A stretch of 64,000 bases of DNA, taken from the NCBI RefSeq assembly GCF_900100395.1, contig NZ_FNFB01000012.1, forward strand, positions 62,001 through 126,000, in the 5' to 3' direction. The notes beneath the pieces were generated by a model that was not told the origin of the DNA, did not search any database, and saw only the letters and a list, made by a program, of their open reading frames with translations. The DNA is from Nonomuraea maritima (lineage in GTDB: Bacteria > Actinomycetota > Actinomycetes > Streptosporangiales > Streptosporangiaceae). Each line of letters begins with the position of its first letter. Within the stretch, counting starts at the first letter, position 1. Shown here one piece after another: positions 43,849-51,301 of this stretch. Made by a program: the position numbers and the translations under genes.

Positions 43849-44468
43849 TCAAGGTGCTGGTGGCCGACGACCAGCCGCTCATCAGGGCGAGCTTCCGTCG
43901 GCTGATCGACAGCGTGCCAGGATTCCGGGTGTGCGGCGAGGCCGCGACGGGCGCGCGGGCGGTGGCCGTCGCCGCGAGTGAAACGCCCGAACTTGTGCTG
44001 ATGGACGTACGGATGCCGGAGATGGATGGCATCGAGGCGACGCGCCGCATCTGCGCCGCGAATCCGTACACCCGCGTGCTCATCGTGACCACCTTCGACC
44101 TGGACGAGTACGTCTACGGGGCGCTCCGGGCCGGCGCCGCGGGCTTCCTGCTCAAGGACACCCCGCCGACCGAGCTGATCAGGAGCGTACGAGCCGTCGC
44201 GTCCGGCGACTCCCTGCTCGCGCCCAGCGCCACCCGGCGGCTGATCGAGCGTCACGTACGCCCGCCGACGCGTCGCCTGGACATCACCGAACGCGAACGG
44301 GAGGTGCTGGTCCTGGTGGCGCGCGGCCTGTCCAACGCGGAGATCGCCCAGACCCTGTACGTCACGCTGAGCACGGTCAAGACGCACGTCAGCAGCCTGC
44401 TGCTGAAGCTCGACGCCCGTACGAGGGTCCATCTGGTCATCGCCGCCTACGAGGCGAACCTCGTCTAG
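43845..44468 (+). CDS. NarL/LuxR-family response regulator
   Basis: 207 aa from GTG 43845. The receiver has the acidic pair VADDQ, phospho-Asp in VLMDVRMPEMDG, Thr in IVTTFDLDEY and Lys in FLLKDTPP. The C-terminal LuxR HTH: LDITEREREVLVLVARGLSNAEIAQTLYVTLSTVKTHVSSLLLKL. It is the cognate partner of the upstream kinase. Likely target: the divergent ABC exporter operon at 41212-42656. Confidence 0.94.
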   Translation: MIKVLVADDQPLIRASFRRLIDSVPGFRVCGEAATGARAVAVAASETPELVLMDVRMPEMDGIEATRRICAANPYTRVLIVTTFDLDEYVYGALRAGAAGFLLKDTPPTELIRSVRAVASGDSLLAPSATRRLIERHVRPPTRRLDITEREREVLVLVARGLSNAEIAQTLYVTLSTVKTHVSSLLLKLDARTRVHLVIAAYEANLV

Positions 44469-44473
44469 CCGGT

Positions 44474-45547
44474 TCAGGCGAGGGCCCGGCGGTGGTGGAG
44501 GGCGGAGGTGATGGTGGCGGCGACGGCGCCCAGGAGGGCGTAAGCCGCGAGGACCCACAGGGACTGCGTGACGGCGTGGCCCGCGAAGTAGACGGTGTTG
44601 CGGACGGCGGTGGTGCCGGCGCCCGGCGGGAGCCAGGGGCCGATGGCGCGCCAGAAGTCAGGCAGGAGGACGCCCGGGTATGCGCCGCCGGCGCTGGGGT
44701 TGCCGAGTACCACGAACAGGATGACGGTGACGCCGACGCCGAGCAGGCCCAGCAGGTTCTGGAGGGCGACGGTGGTGGCGGCCGCGGCGAACACGGTGAG
44801 TGCGCCCAGGGCCCACAGTTGCACGAGGTGGCCGGTGAGGACGCCCATGACGGGATCGACGATGACCGCTCCGCCCAGGCCGGAGGCGATCGCGTACAGT
44901 GCGAGGACCCCAAGGCGGATGACCGTACGGTGGAGGTTGGCCGGGCGGGCTCCGGCGGCCATGCCGAGGACGGCGGCGGCGAGGTAGCCGCCGACGATCC
45001 AGCCGAGGACGAGGTAGAAGGACGACATGCCGCGGCCGTCCGAGGCGGCGGGCGGGCGGATGTCGGTGACCTTCACCTGCCGGTGCTGCTGGTGCTCGAT
45101 GGCCTCGGCGATCTGCTGGCCGGCGGTGGAGACCGCGGGGCCGCCGGCGGAGGCGACGAACAGGGTGTCGGTGGTGCCACGCGGGTCGACGAGGACGGCC
45201 GCGTCCACGGTCCGGTCGAGGACGAGGGCGCGGGCCTGCTGTTCGCTGCCGGCGGCACGGGCCAGGACGGGTTCGCCGGACAGCTCGTTGAGCCGGGTCA
45301 CGATCTGGCCGGACACCTGGGCGGGGGCGACGACCGCGACGGGTATGCGGTGCGGCGCGGGCGCGTGGAAAGCCCCGATATAGGACAGGACGAACCCCAT
45401 CTGCACGGCTAAGACCGCGACGACCAGCGAAGCGGCACGGAAACTGACGGCGTCTCGTAGCTCGGCGAGGAATCCAGGCCGCCGGGTGTCGGGAGCCGGT
45501 TCAAGGGCGGTGGCAGGCGGAGTGGTCACGTTGTCGTCCTTCGTCAT
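44474..45547 (-). CDS. ABC-2/YhgE-type membrane protein (DUF3533-like)
   Basis: 357 aa from ATG 45547. One TM near residues 38-55 (SLVVAVLAVQMGFVLSYIG), then a soluble extracytoplasmic region (IPVAVVAPAQVSGQIVTRLNELSGEPV...DAAVLVDPRGTTDTLFVASAGG), and then five to six TMs starting MSSFYLVLGWIVGGYLAAAVLGM. This one-TM, large loop, C-terminal TM bundle is the YhgE/DUF3533 layout seen in envelope proteins linked to ABC-2 permeases and secretion. It follows the decarboxylase-like gene by 89 bp on the same strand, so shares its TetR control. No ATPase nearby. Confidence 0.8.
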   Translation of the reverse strand: MTKDDNVTTPPATALEPAPDTRRPGFLAELRDAVSFRAASLVVAVLAVQMGFVLSYIGAFHAPAPHRIPVAVVAPAQVSGQIVTRLNELSGEPVLARAAGSEQQARALVLDRTVDAAVLVDPRGTTDTLFVASAGGPAVSTAGQQIAEAIEHQQHRQVKVTDIRPPAASDGRGMSSFYLVLGWIVGGYLAAAVLGMAAGARPANLHRTVIRLGVLALYAIASGLGGAVIVDPVMGVLTGHLVQLWALGALTVFAAAATTVALQNLLGLLGVGVTVILFVVLGNPSAGGAYPGVLLPDFWRAIGPWLPPGAGTTAVRNTVYFAGHAVTQSLWVLAAYALLGAVAATITSALHHRRALA

Positions 45548-45636
45548 TCGGAGCCCGATAAGGCTGTTGGGGGAGGAGAAGCAGCGCGGACAGCCCCGGG
45601 TGCGCGGGGTGGATCTGTCAGGCCCCTGGACGTGCG

Positions 45637-46434
45637 TCAGAGGGTGTAGTCGGTGAGGGTCTTGAGGTCGTCGACGGTGTAGGCGAGGTGGAAGCGGAAC
45701 CCCTTGCCGACGCGCTGGACGGACAGGTCGGCCAGTTCCTCGCCGCGAGCGGGAAGGAACGACAGCTCGCCGGTGCCCACCCAGGCCTCGCCGACGGCCG
45801 GGTTGTCGAGGACGGCCATGACCAGCTCGTGGACGGCGGGCTGGTCGTGCTGCCCCTTGGCGAGGCGCGGGAAGTGGCGCAGGTTGACGACCGGGCGGTT
45901 CATGAGGGCGGCGGGGTTGTCGACCGGCTGCTCCAAGGTGACCAGGGCTTCGGCGATGCGCTGCCCGGCGGTGGAGGCGGTGGCGCCGAACCGGCCACCG
46001 GCGGCGACGGCCGGCGTGGCGGGTCCGCCGACGGGATAGGCCCGGGTCTGGTGGACGCTGCCGAGCTTCTTCGGGAACCCCTGCACCCAGCCGCGAGCCA
46101 GGGCCGCGTCGTTGTCGACGTAGATGTACGGGCACCACGCCACCGGGGTGCCGTTCCACCGGGCGTCCAAGGTGACCAGGAACTCCCGGTACTGGGAGCG
46201 GGCCGGGTCGAGGTACTCCTCGCCGCCGGCGGAGTACTGCCAGTCCACGAACATCGCCACGCCCCGCCCGGCGGAGTCCGGGTCCAGCGTCAGGCCCTGG
46301 GGAAGGGTCGCCTCCGCGGCCGCCGGATCGGCGAAGAACTCCACGGCGACCGCCGTGCCGGCGTAGTGCCACGGCGGGGTGGGCGCGAGGTTGGCCTGGC
46401 CACGCGGCGAAAGCGGAACGGTGTAACCCTGCAT
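45637..46434 (-). CDS. Acetoacetate decarboxylase-family protein
   Basis: 265 aa from ATG 46434, with AGGAG 8 nt upstream. The fold is recognisable from ATPPWHYAGTAVAVEFFADP, then EFLVTLDARWNGTPVAWCPYIYVDNDAALARGWVQGFPKKLGSVHQTR. In acetoacetate decarboxylase the Schiff-base Lys lies in this KK segment, and both lysines are kept here. Later strands NRPVVNLRHFP and GELSFLPARGEEL resemble ADC-family oxidative decarboxylase/aldolase-dehydratase relatives. The exact reaction is unknown. Divergent from the TetR gene and under two operators. Confidence 0.85.
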   Translation of the reverse strand: MQGYTVPLSPRGQANLAPTPPWHYAGTAVAVEFFADPAAAEATLPQGLTLDPDSAGRGVAMFVDWQYSAGGEEYLDPARSQYREFLVTLDARWNGTPVAWCPYIYVDNDAALARGWVQGFPKKLGSVHQTRAYPVGGPATPAVAAGGRFGATASTAGQRIAEALVTLEQPVDNPAALMNRPVVNLRHFPRLAKGQHDQPAVHELVMAVLDNPAVGEAWVGTGELSFLPARGEELADLSVQRVGKGFRFHLAYTVDDLKTLTDYTL

Positions 46435-46461
46435 GACGATCACTCCTCTTCATCGGACGAT

Positions 46462-46480
46462 ACGAAACGTCGCGTTTCGT
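46462..46480. promoter_or_regulatory. TetR operator 1
   Basis: ACGAAACG-TCG-CGTTTCGT, a perfect 8-bp inverted repeat with a 3-bp spacer, 28 bp upstream of the decarboxylase-like ATG (46434, minus strand). Same architecture as the second site 55 bp away. Binding by the adjacent TetR is inferred. Confidence 0.7.
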
Positions 46481-46516
46481 TCGATGGGCAGAACCGTAGC
46501 ATGCCTTGACCGCACA

Positions 46517-46535
46517 ACGAAACGCTACGTATCGT
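46517..46535. promoter_or_regulatory. TetR operator 2
   Basis: ACGAAACG-CTA-CGTATCGT, the same 19-bp layout with one mismatch in the right arm. It ends 8 bp before the TetR ATG (46544), ideal for autorepression, and overlaps its promoter. Confidence 0.7.
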
Positions 46536-46543
46536 TCGACAGC

Positions 46544-47140
46544 ATGGAATTGATGTTCACCTCGGACAAGGCGGTCGGCCCGCGCTCGGCCACGAAGATC
46601 CTCAGCGCGGCGCGGGACGTCCTGACCGCGCAGGGCTACTCGTCCCTCACCATCGAGGCGGTCGCCGCGGCGGCGGGCGTCGGCAAGTCGACCATCTACC
46701 GCTGGTGGCCGAGCAAGGAGGCGCTCCTCGCCGACGCCATCGCCGACGTCTTCCGCGCCGACGAGATCCCCGACCTCGGCGACACCCGCGCCGAACTGCG
46801 CCTCGCCGTCGACATGACGATCGACAACTACGCCAACGAGGACCTCGCCGCCGGGCTGCCCGCGCTCGCCACCGGTCTCCTGCCCCACCCCGAGCTGATG
46901 ACCCGCTTCCGGGAGGCGTTCCTGCAGCGCAAACGCGAGAACATCGCAGTCGCCCTGCGCCGTGGCGTCGAGCGCGGCGACCTCCCGGAGGGGCTCGACA
47001 CCGACCTGGTGCAGGACGTGTGGGCCGGCACCATCCTCTACCGCCGCCTCATGATGGGCTCGTCACTGGACGATGACGTCGCCGACCGTCTCGTACGGCT
47101 CGTGCTCGACTCTCCCGCGGCTCTCGTCGCCCGATCCTGA
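46544..47140 (+). CDS. TetR-family transcriptional regulator
   Basis: 198 aa from ATG 46544 (ATG 46553 alternative). HTH: ATKILSAARDVLTAQGYSSLTIEAVAAAAGVGKSTIYRWWPSKEALLADAIADVF, a typical TetR DNA-binding domain. The C-terminal ligand domain (TetR_C_11-like: GLPALATGLLPHPELMTRFREAFLQRKRENIAVALRRGVERGDLPEG) fits the subgroup repressing transporters and metabolic genes. Divergent from the decarboxylase-like and membrane protein genes; two 19-bp operators lie between them. Confidence 0.92.
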   Translation: MELMFTSDKAVGPRSATKILSAARDVLTAQGYSSLTIEAVAAAAGVGKSTIYRWWPSKEALLADAIADVFRADEIPDLGDTRAELRLAVDMTIDNYANEDLAAGLPALATGLLPHPELMTRFREAFLQRKRENIAVALRRGVERGDLPEGLDTDLVQDVWAGTILYRRLMMGSSLDDDVADRLVRLVLDSPAALVARS

Positions 47141-47313
47141 CGGCGGGCGGCCGCCGGAATGGCCTTTTGCAATAAGAAATGGCAAAACGGTGTGGTGTCC
47201 TTGCTGACGCGACTTCCGAAACTATTCTGAAATACAAGATCGGCTGAGGCGTTCACCTCACTGCCTTGATCGGCGTACCACCGGTTGCGCCGGACCAGGG
47301 AGGGAGGTGTTCT

Positions 47314-47454
47314 ATGAGCCAGAAGCGATGCCGGAAGGCCGGTCAGCGGGAGCCGTCCAAGCGGTGGGAGGTGATGACTCTCATCATCGGAGCTCAGGTA
47401 GCTCTGGTAGAACTGATCGCTGCGGTGCTGGGGGCCGTACGCCATTGCGGTTAG
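47314..47454 (+). CDS. 46-aa single-pass membrane protein
   Basis: ATG 47314 is preceded by an exceptional GGGAGGGAGG site 6 nt away. The product has a basic N-terminus (SQKRCRKAGQREPSKR) and one TM helix (LIIGAQVALVELIAAVLGAV) ending in RHCG, so N-in. No family is recognised. It lies alone, 173 bp after the TetR gene and 234 bp before the Rieske oxygenase. A short inverted repeat TTTTGC...GCAAAA (47165-47187) is upstream. The strong ribosome site makes coding likely. Confidence 0.6.
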   Translation: MSQKRCRKAGQREPSKRWEVMTLIIGAQVALVELIAAVLGAVRHCG

Positions 47455-47688
47455 GCGCCTGTCCCTTGCTTTTTCACCATGGCACCAAGAAAGCCGATAA
47501 AACGGTGCTGATATATGAACAGCCGGCGGGCGCCGGCCCCGTGACGACGCGCGGGCCGTCCGATCGCCCCGGATTCGCGCGGCGGCGCGAAGATGCGAGC
47601 ACCTTGCTGGCACCACCCCGCTCAAGAGCCTTGTGCCGCGGGCAGATCGATCATTACCGTGATCATCCACCAGGCATGTGGAGGTACG

Positions 47689-48834
47689 GTGACCCCCGAC
47701 CCGATCGCCGAGTACGGCCGCATCTCAGCCGGATACGACCCGAACCCCGCCCTGTCGATGTCGTTGCACGCCGACGCCTACACCGACCCCCGCTGGTTCG
47801 CCGTCGACCAGAAGGCGATCTTCGCCCGTACGTGGCAGTGGCTCTGCCATGTCGAACAGCTGCGCCACCCGGGCAGCTACATGACCGGTACGGTGGCCGG
47901 CCTGCCGGTCGTCGCCGTCCGCGACGAGGACGGCACCCTGCGGGCCTTCTACAACGTGTGCAAGCACCGGGCGCATGAGCTGCTGTCGGGTTCCGGCGTC
48001 CGGCGCAGCATCGTGTGCCCGTACCACGCCTGGAACTTCGACCTGAGCGGCCGGTTGCGGCGGGCGCGCAACACCGGCGGCATGCCGGGCTTCGACCCGT
48101 CCGCGGTCCGTCTCGACCAGGTCCAGGTCACCGAGTTCGGCGGCATGGTGTACGTCAACCTCGATCCCGAGGCGGCCCCGCTGGCGGAGCAGGCCGGCGA
48201 CCTCGAGGCGGAGATCCAGGCGAGGGCGCCCGACGTGGCCGGCCTGACCCTGGCCCGCCGCCTCACCTACGACATCGCGTCCAACTGGAAGAACGTCGTC
48301 GACAACTTCCTGGAGTGCTATCACTGCCACGTGGCCCACAAGGACTTCGTGTCCCTGGTCGACATGAGCACCTACGAGGTCACCACGTACGGGATCTACT
48401 CCAGCCACATGGCCAAGGCCGGCACGTCGGAGAACTCCGCGTACGACGTGTCGGGCGCGACCGTCACCGAGCACGCCGTCTGGTGGCTGTGGCCGAACAC
48501 GTGCCTGCTGCGCTATCCCGGCCGCGGCAACTTCATGGTTCTGCAGATCATCCCGGACGGCCCCGACCGCACCCGCGAGACCTGGGACTTCTACCTGGAG
48601 ACGGCTGAGCCCGACGAGGCCGAGCTGGACAGCATCCGCTACATCGACGAGGTGCTGCAGAAGGAGGACATCGCCCTGGTGGAGAGCGTGCAGCGCGGCA
48701 TGAGCACCCCCGCGTTCACCCAGGGGAAGATCGTCTACGACCCCGGAGGCTCGGGGCTGTCGGAGCACGCGGTCCACCACTTCCACGGACTCGTCCTGGA
48801 CGCCTACCGCCGCGAGCTCGGCACACCACGCTGA
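47689..48834 (+). CDS. Rieske non-haem iron oxygenase, alpha subunit
   Basis: 381 aa from GTG 47689, with GGAGG 4 nt upstream. The Rieske [2Fe-2S] site is C91-x-H93 (CKHRAHELL) and C110-x2-H113 (CPYHAW). The mononuclear Fe site is ECYHCHVAHKDF (His212, His217) with the third ligand Asp expected near residue 340 (EDIALVESVQ). NWKNVVDNFLE is the bridging element. It resembles the glycine-betaine/choline/stachydrine-type demethylating oxygenases as well as phenylpropionate dioxygenases; the substrate is undetermined. No reductase or ferredoxin is nearby. Confidence 0.9.
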   Translation: MTPDPIAEYGRISAGYDPNPALSMSLHADAYTDPRWFAVDQKAIFARTWQWLCHVEQLRHPGSYMTGTVAGLPVVAVRDEDGTLRAFYNVCKHRAHELLSGSGVRRSIVCPYHAWNFDLSGRLRRARNTGGMPGFDPSAVRLDQVQVTEFGGMVYVNLDPEAAPLAEQAGDLEAEIQARAPDVAGLTLARRLTYDIASNWKNVVDNFLECYHCHVAHKDFVSLVDMSTYEVTTYGIYSSHMAKAGTSENSAYDVSGATVTEHAVWWLWPNTCLLRYPGRGNFMVLQIIPDGPDRTRETWDFYLETAEPDEAELDSIRYIDEVLQKEDIALVESVQRGMSTPAFTQGKIVYDPGGSGLSEHAVHHFHGLVLDAYRRELGTPR

Positions 48835-48841
48835 CAGCGAG

Positions 48842-48910
48842 GAGGGGCGAAGGCTGCCGACGCCTTCGCCCCTCAGGTCCCTGGGAGAAGGACCGCTCCC
48901 GCGAGGAGCG
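48842..48910. terminator. Two hairpins between Rieske oxygenase and SulP genes
   Basis: GAGGGGCGAAGGC (48842-48854) pairs perfectly with GCCTTCGCCCCTC (48862-48874), a 13-bp stem with a 7-nt loop. A second, 6-bp stem lies at 48894-48910. They serve as a bidirectional terminator between convergent genes. Confidence 0.75.
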
Positions 48911-48989
48911 CCACGGGCCAAGGAACGCCCCTCGCGGACGGCACCGACTCTAGATCGCCCTTCCTGCGACGTCTGTGCAGAAATACCGG

Positions 48990-51224
48990 CTAGTCGTCGG
49001 CAGTCATCAGTGGACGCGCCGCCACGGACGCGAACTCCGGCCGCAGCGGCGGCACCATGTGCACCCGGGCGGAGCCGATGTCGAAGAACAGCCCGACGAG
49101 CTCCAGCGTCCCGGCGTTGACCTGCTCCTCCACCTTCCGGTACGTCAGCAGGTTCTCCAGCTGCTGCTGGACGTTGACCCGGCACAGCACGTCGAGCGCC
49201 CCGCTGTGCAGGCGGTCGCCCTCGGTCTCGATGAACCTGGCCAGGCTGTGGTCGCCGTGCCGCAGCCACCTGCGCAGCCCCGGCAGGCTGCCGGCCTGCA
49301 CACCGCCGCTCAGCACGCCCGCCATCGCCCCGCACCCCGAGTGCCCGCACACCGTGATCGTCCTGACGCTCAGCACCTGCGTCGCGTACTCGATCGCCGC
49401 CACGACGGAGTCGTCGTGCGGCTCAGTGCCCCGACGAGGGACGAGGTTGCCGATGTTGCGCACCGTGAACAGGTCGCCGGGGCCGCTCGACGTGATGAGG
49501 CTGGGCATGATCCGCGAGTCGGCGCACGTGATGAACAGGTGCGTCGGCTGCTGCTTCCTGGCCAGCTCCGTGAAGATCGGCCGCACCAGCGGCGCCGTAC
49601 GGCTGTGGTACTCGCGGGCGCCGGCCGTGAGCAGGCACTCCGCCGTCTCGTCGTCGGACGGCAGCGGGCGCGGCGGCTCGGGCCTGCGCCGGTGCGCCCA
49701 CGGCAGCCACCAGCGGTCGGGCGCCCTCGGCGGCGACTTGACGGGCGACGTACGCCCCCCGCTGGCCGCCAGCGCGTACCACTCGTCGTGCAGCTCGTCG
49801 ATGTGCACGGTGCCGCCCATGCGCTCGTGGTCGAGCCGCCAGGAGTGGATGGCCTCGAAGGCGCCGTTGTCCATGAAGTCGATGTTCAGGTCGAGGTCGA
49901 CGGTCGTGCCATCGGGGATCGCCCGCAGCTCGTGCGTCAGCCGGGGAACGCCCAGGAACGTCAGCGAGCCCGAGATCGTCACGTGCAGCCGGCCGTCGCG
50001 GTCGGCGTGCTTCAGCACCGTCACCCGGGTCAGGCGGCGCAGCGCCAGCAGCGCGGCCAGCGCCAGCCCCGCGAGGACGCCCTCGGCCAGCCCGAGCACG
50101 ATCACGGCGGCCATGGTCGCCACGTACACCGGCACCTCGCCGTGGCCGTGCACCTTCTTGACGTGGCCCAGGTTGACCATCTGCACGCCGATGAACACCA
50201 GCAGCGCCGCGAGCGCCTCCAGCGGGATCAGCTTGATCGACCAGCCGAACCCGAGCGCGAACACCAGCACCCACACCCCGTGCAGGATGGACGACACGCG
50301 CGTACGCGCCCCCGCCTTGACGTTCGTCGTGCTGCGCACGATCACTCCGGCGACCGGCAGGCCGCCGAGCGCGCCGGTGACCATGTTGGCGACGCCCTGA
50401 CCGGTCAGTTCCTGGTCGAGGTCGCAGCGGCGGCCGCCGTGCATGCCGTCGACCGCCACGCAGCACAGCAGCGACTCGCATCCGGCCAGCAGCGCCACCA
50501 GCAGCACCGAGGACACCACCATGTGCCAGTCGCCCTGCGGCAGCACAGGGAACGCCCACTCGGTGACGCTCTCGGACAGGTCGACGCGGGTGACGTCCCA
50601 GCCGAACGCCCACGCGACGATCGCCGCGACGAGCAGCGCCGCGAGCGGCGCGGGGACCGATCTGACCCGCTGCGGCAGCCGTGTCCACAGGGCGAGCACC
50701 GCGATCGTGAGCACGCCGACCGCGACCTTGTGGCCGTGCAGGTCGGCGATCTGCCCGGGCAGTTCGACCAGGTTGGCGATGGCGGAGTGCTGGGAGCTGC
50801 CGCCGAGCACGATGTGCAGCTGCGACAGCGCGATGATGATGCCGACCGCCGCCAGCATGCCGTGGATGACGGCGGGCGACACCGCGAGCGCCGCCCTCGC
50901 CGCCTTGAGCACTCCCAGGAGCAGCTGTACGACACCGGCCAGCAGGGTGATCATGCAGGTGGCCCGCCAGCCGTAGGTGTGGACGAGGTCCACCACGACC
51001 AGGGAGAGTCCGGCGGCGGGCCCGCTCACCTGCACCGCGGACCCGCCCAGTGCGCCTCCCACGATGCCGCCCACCACGGCGGCGATCAGTCCGGCCACCA
51101 GCGGGGCTCCGGATGCCATCGCGATGCCCAAGGAGAGGGGCACCGCGACGAGGAAGACCACGAGGGAGGCCGGCAAGTCGTGGCGGAGGGTGTTGAGTCG
51201 GCTACTCTTCGTGTCGCTGGACAT
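48990..51224 (-). CDS. SulP anion transporter - STAS - beta-carbonic anhydrase fusion
   Basis: 744 aa. Residues 15-400 are a SulP transporter with about 12-14 TMs (PASLVVFLVAVPLSLGIAMASGAPLVAGLIAAVVGG; SGPAAGLSLVV; GLPVAGVIVRSTTNVKAGARTRVSSILHG). Residues about 430-520 are a STAS domain (LHVTISGSLTFLGVPRLT). Residues 560-740 form a beta-carbonic anhydrase with zinc ligands Cys567, His628 and Cys631 (ITCADSR, CGHSGCG). Such fusions are thought to couple bicarbonate uptake to CO2/bicarbonate interconversion at the membrane. No ribosome site is obvious at ATG 51224. Confidence 0.92.
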   Translation of the reverse strand: MSSDTKSSRLNTLRHDLPASLVVFLVAVPLSLGIAMASGAPLVAGLIAAVVGGIVGGALGGSAVQVSGPAAGLSLVVVDLVHTYGWRATCMITLLAGVVQLLLGVLKAARAALAVSPAVIHGMLAAVGIIIALSQLHIVLGGSSQHSAIANLVELPGQIADLHGHKVAVGVLTIAVLALWTRLPQRVRSVPAPLAALLVAAIVAWAFGWDVTRVDLSESVTEWAFPVLPQGDWHMVVSSVLLVALLAGCESLLCCVAVDGMHGGRRCDLDQELTGQGVANMVTGALGGLPVAGVIVRSTTNVKAGARTRVSSILHGVWVLVFALGFGWSIKLIPLEALAALLVFIGVQMVNLGHVKKVHGHGEVPVYVATMAAVIVLGLAEGVLAGLALAALLALRRLTRVTVLKHADRDGRLHVTISGSLTFLGVPRLTHELRAIPDGTTVDLDLNIDFMDNGAFEAIHSWRLDHERMGGTVHIDELHDEWYALAASGGRTSPVKSPPRAPDRWWLPWAHRRRPEPPRPLPSDDETAECLLTAGAREYHSRTAPLVRPIFTELARKQQPTHLFITCADSRIMPSLITSSGPGDLFTVRNIGNLVPRRGTEPHDDSVVAAIEYATQVLSVRTITVCGHSGCGAMAGVLSGGVQAGSLPGLRRWLRHGDHSLARFIETEGDRLHSGALDVLCRVNVQQQLENLLTYRKVEEQVNAGTLELVGLFFDIGSARVHMVPPLRPEFASVAARPLMTADD

Positions 51225-51301
51225 GGAGCAAACCTATTGCTCCATCGCCTCTCGCTGAGGGGCGAGTAGCGCTGGTTTTACCGATTAATGGGCGCTAAAG
51301 A

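Noticed and set aside
48975..51269. A 764-residue plus-strand frame
   Set aside because: Antisense to the SulP-carbonic anhydrase gene, which has clear domains; composition is Arg/His-skewed.
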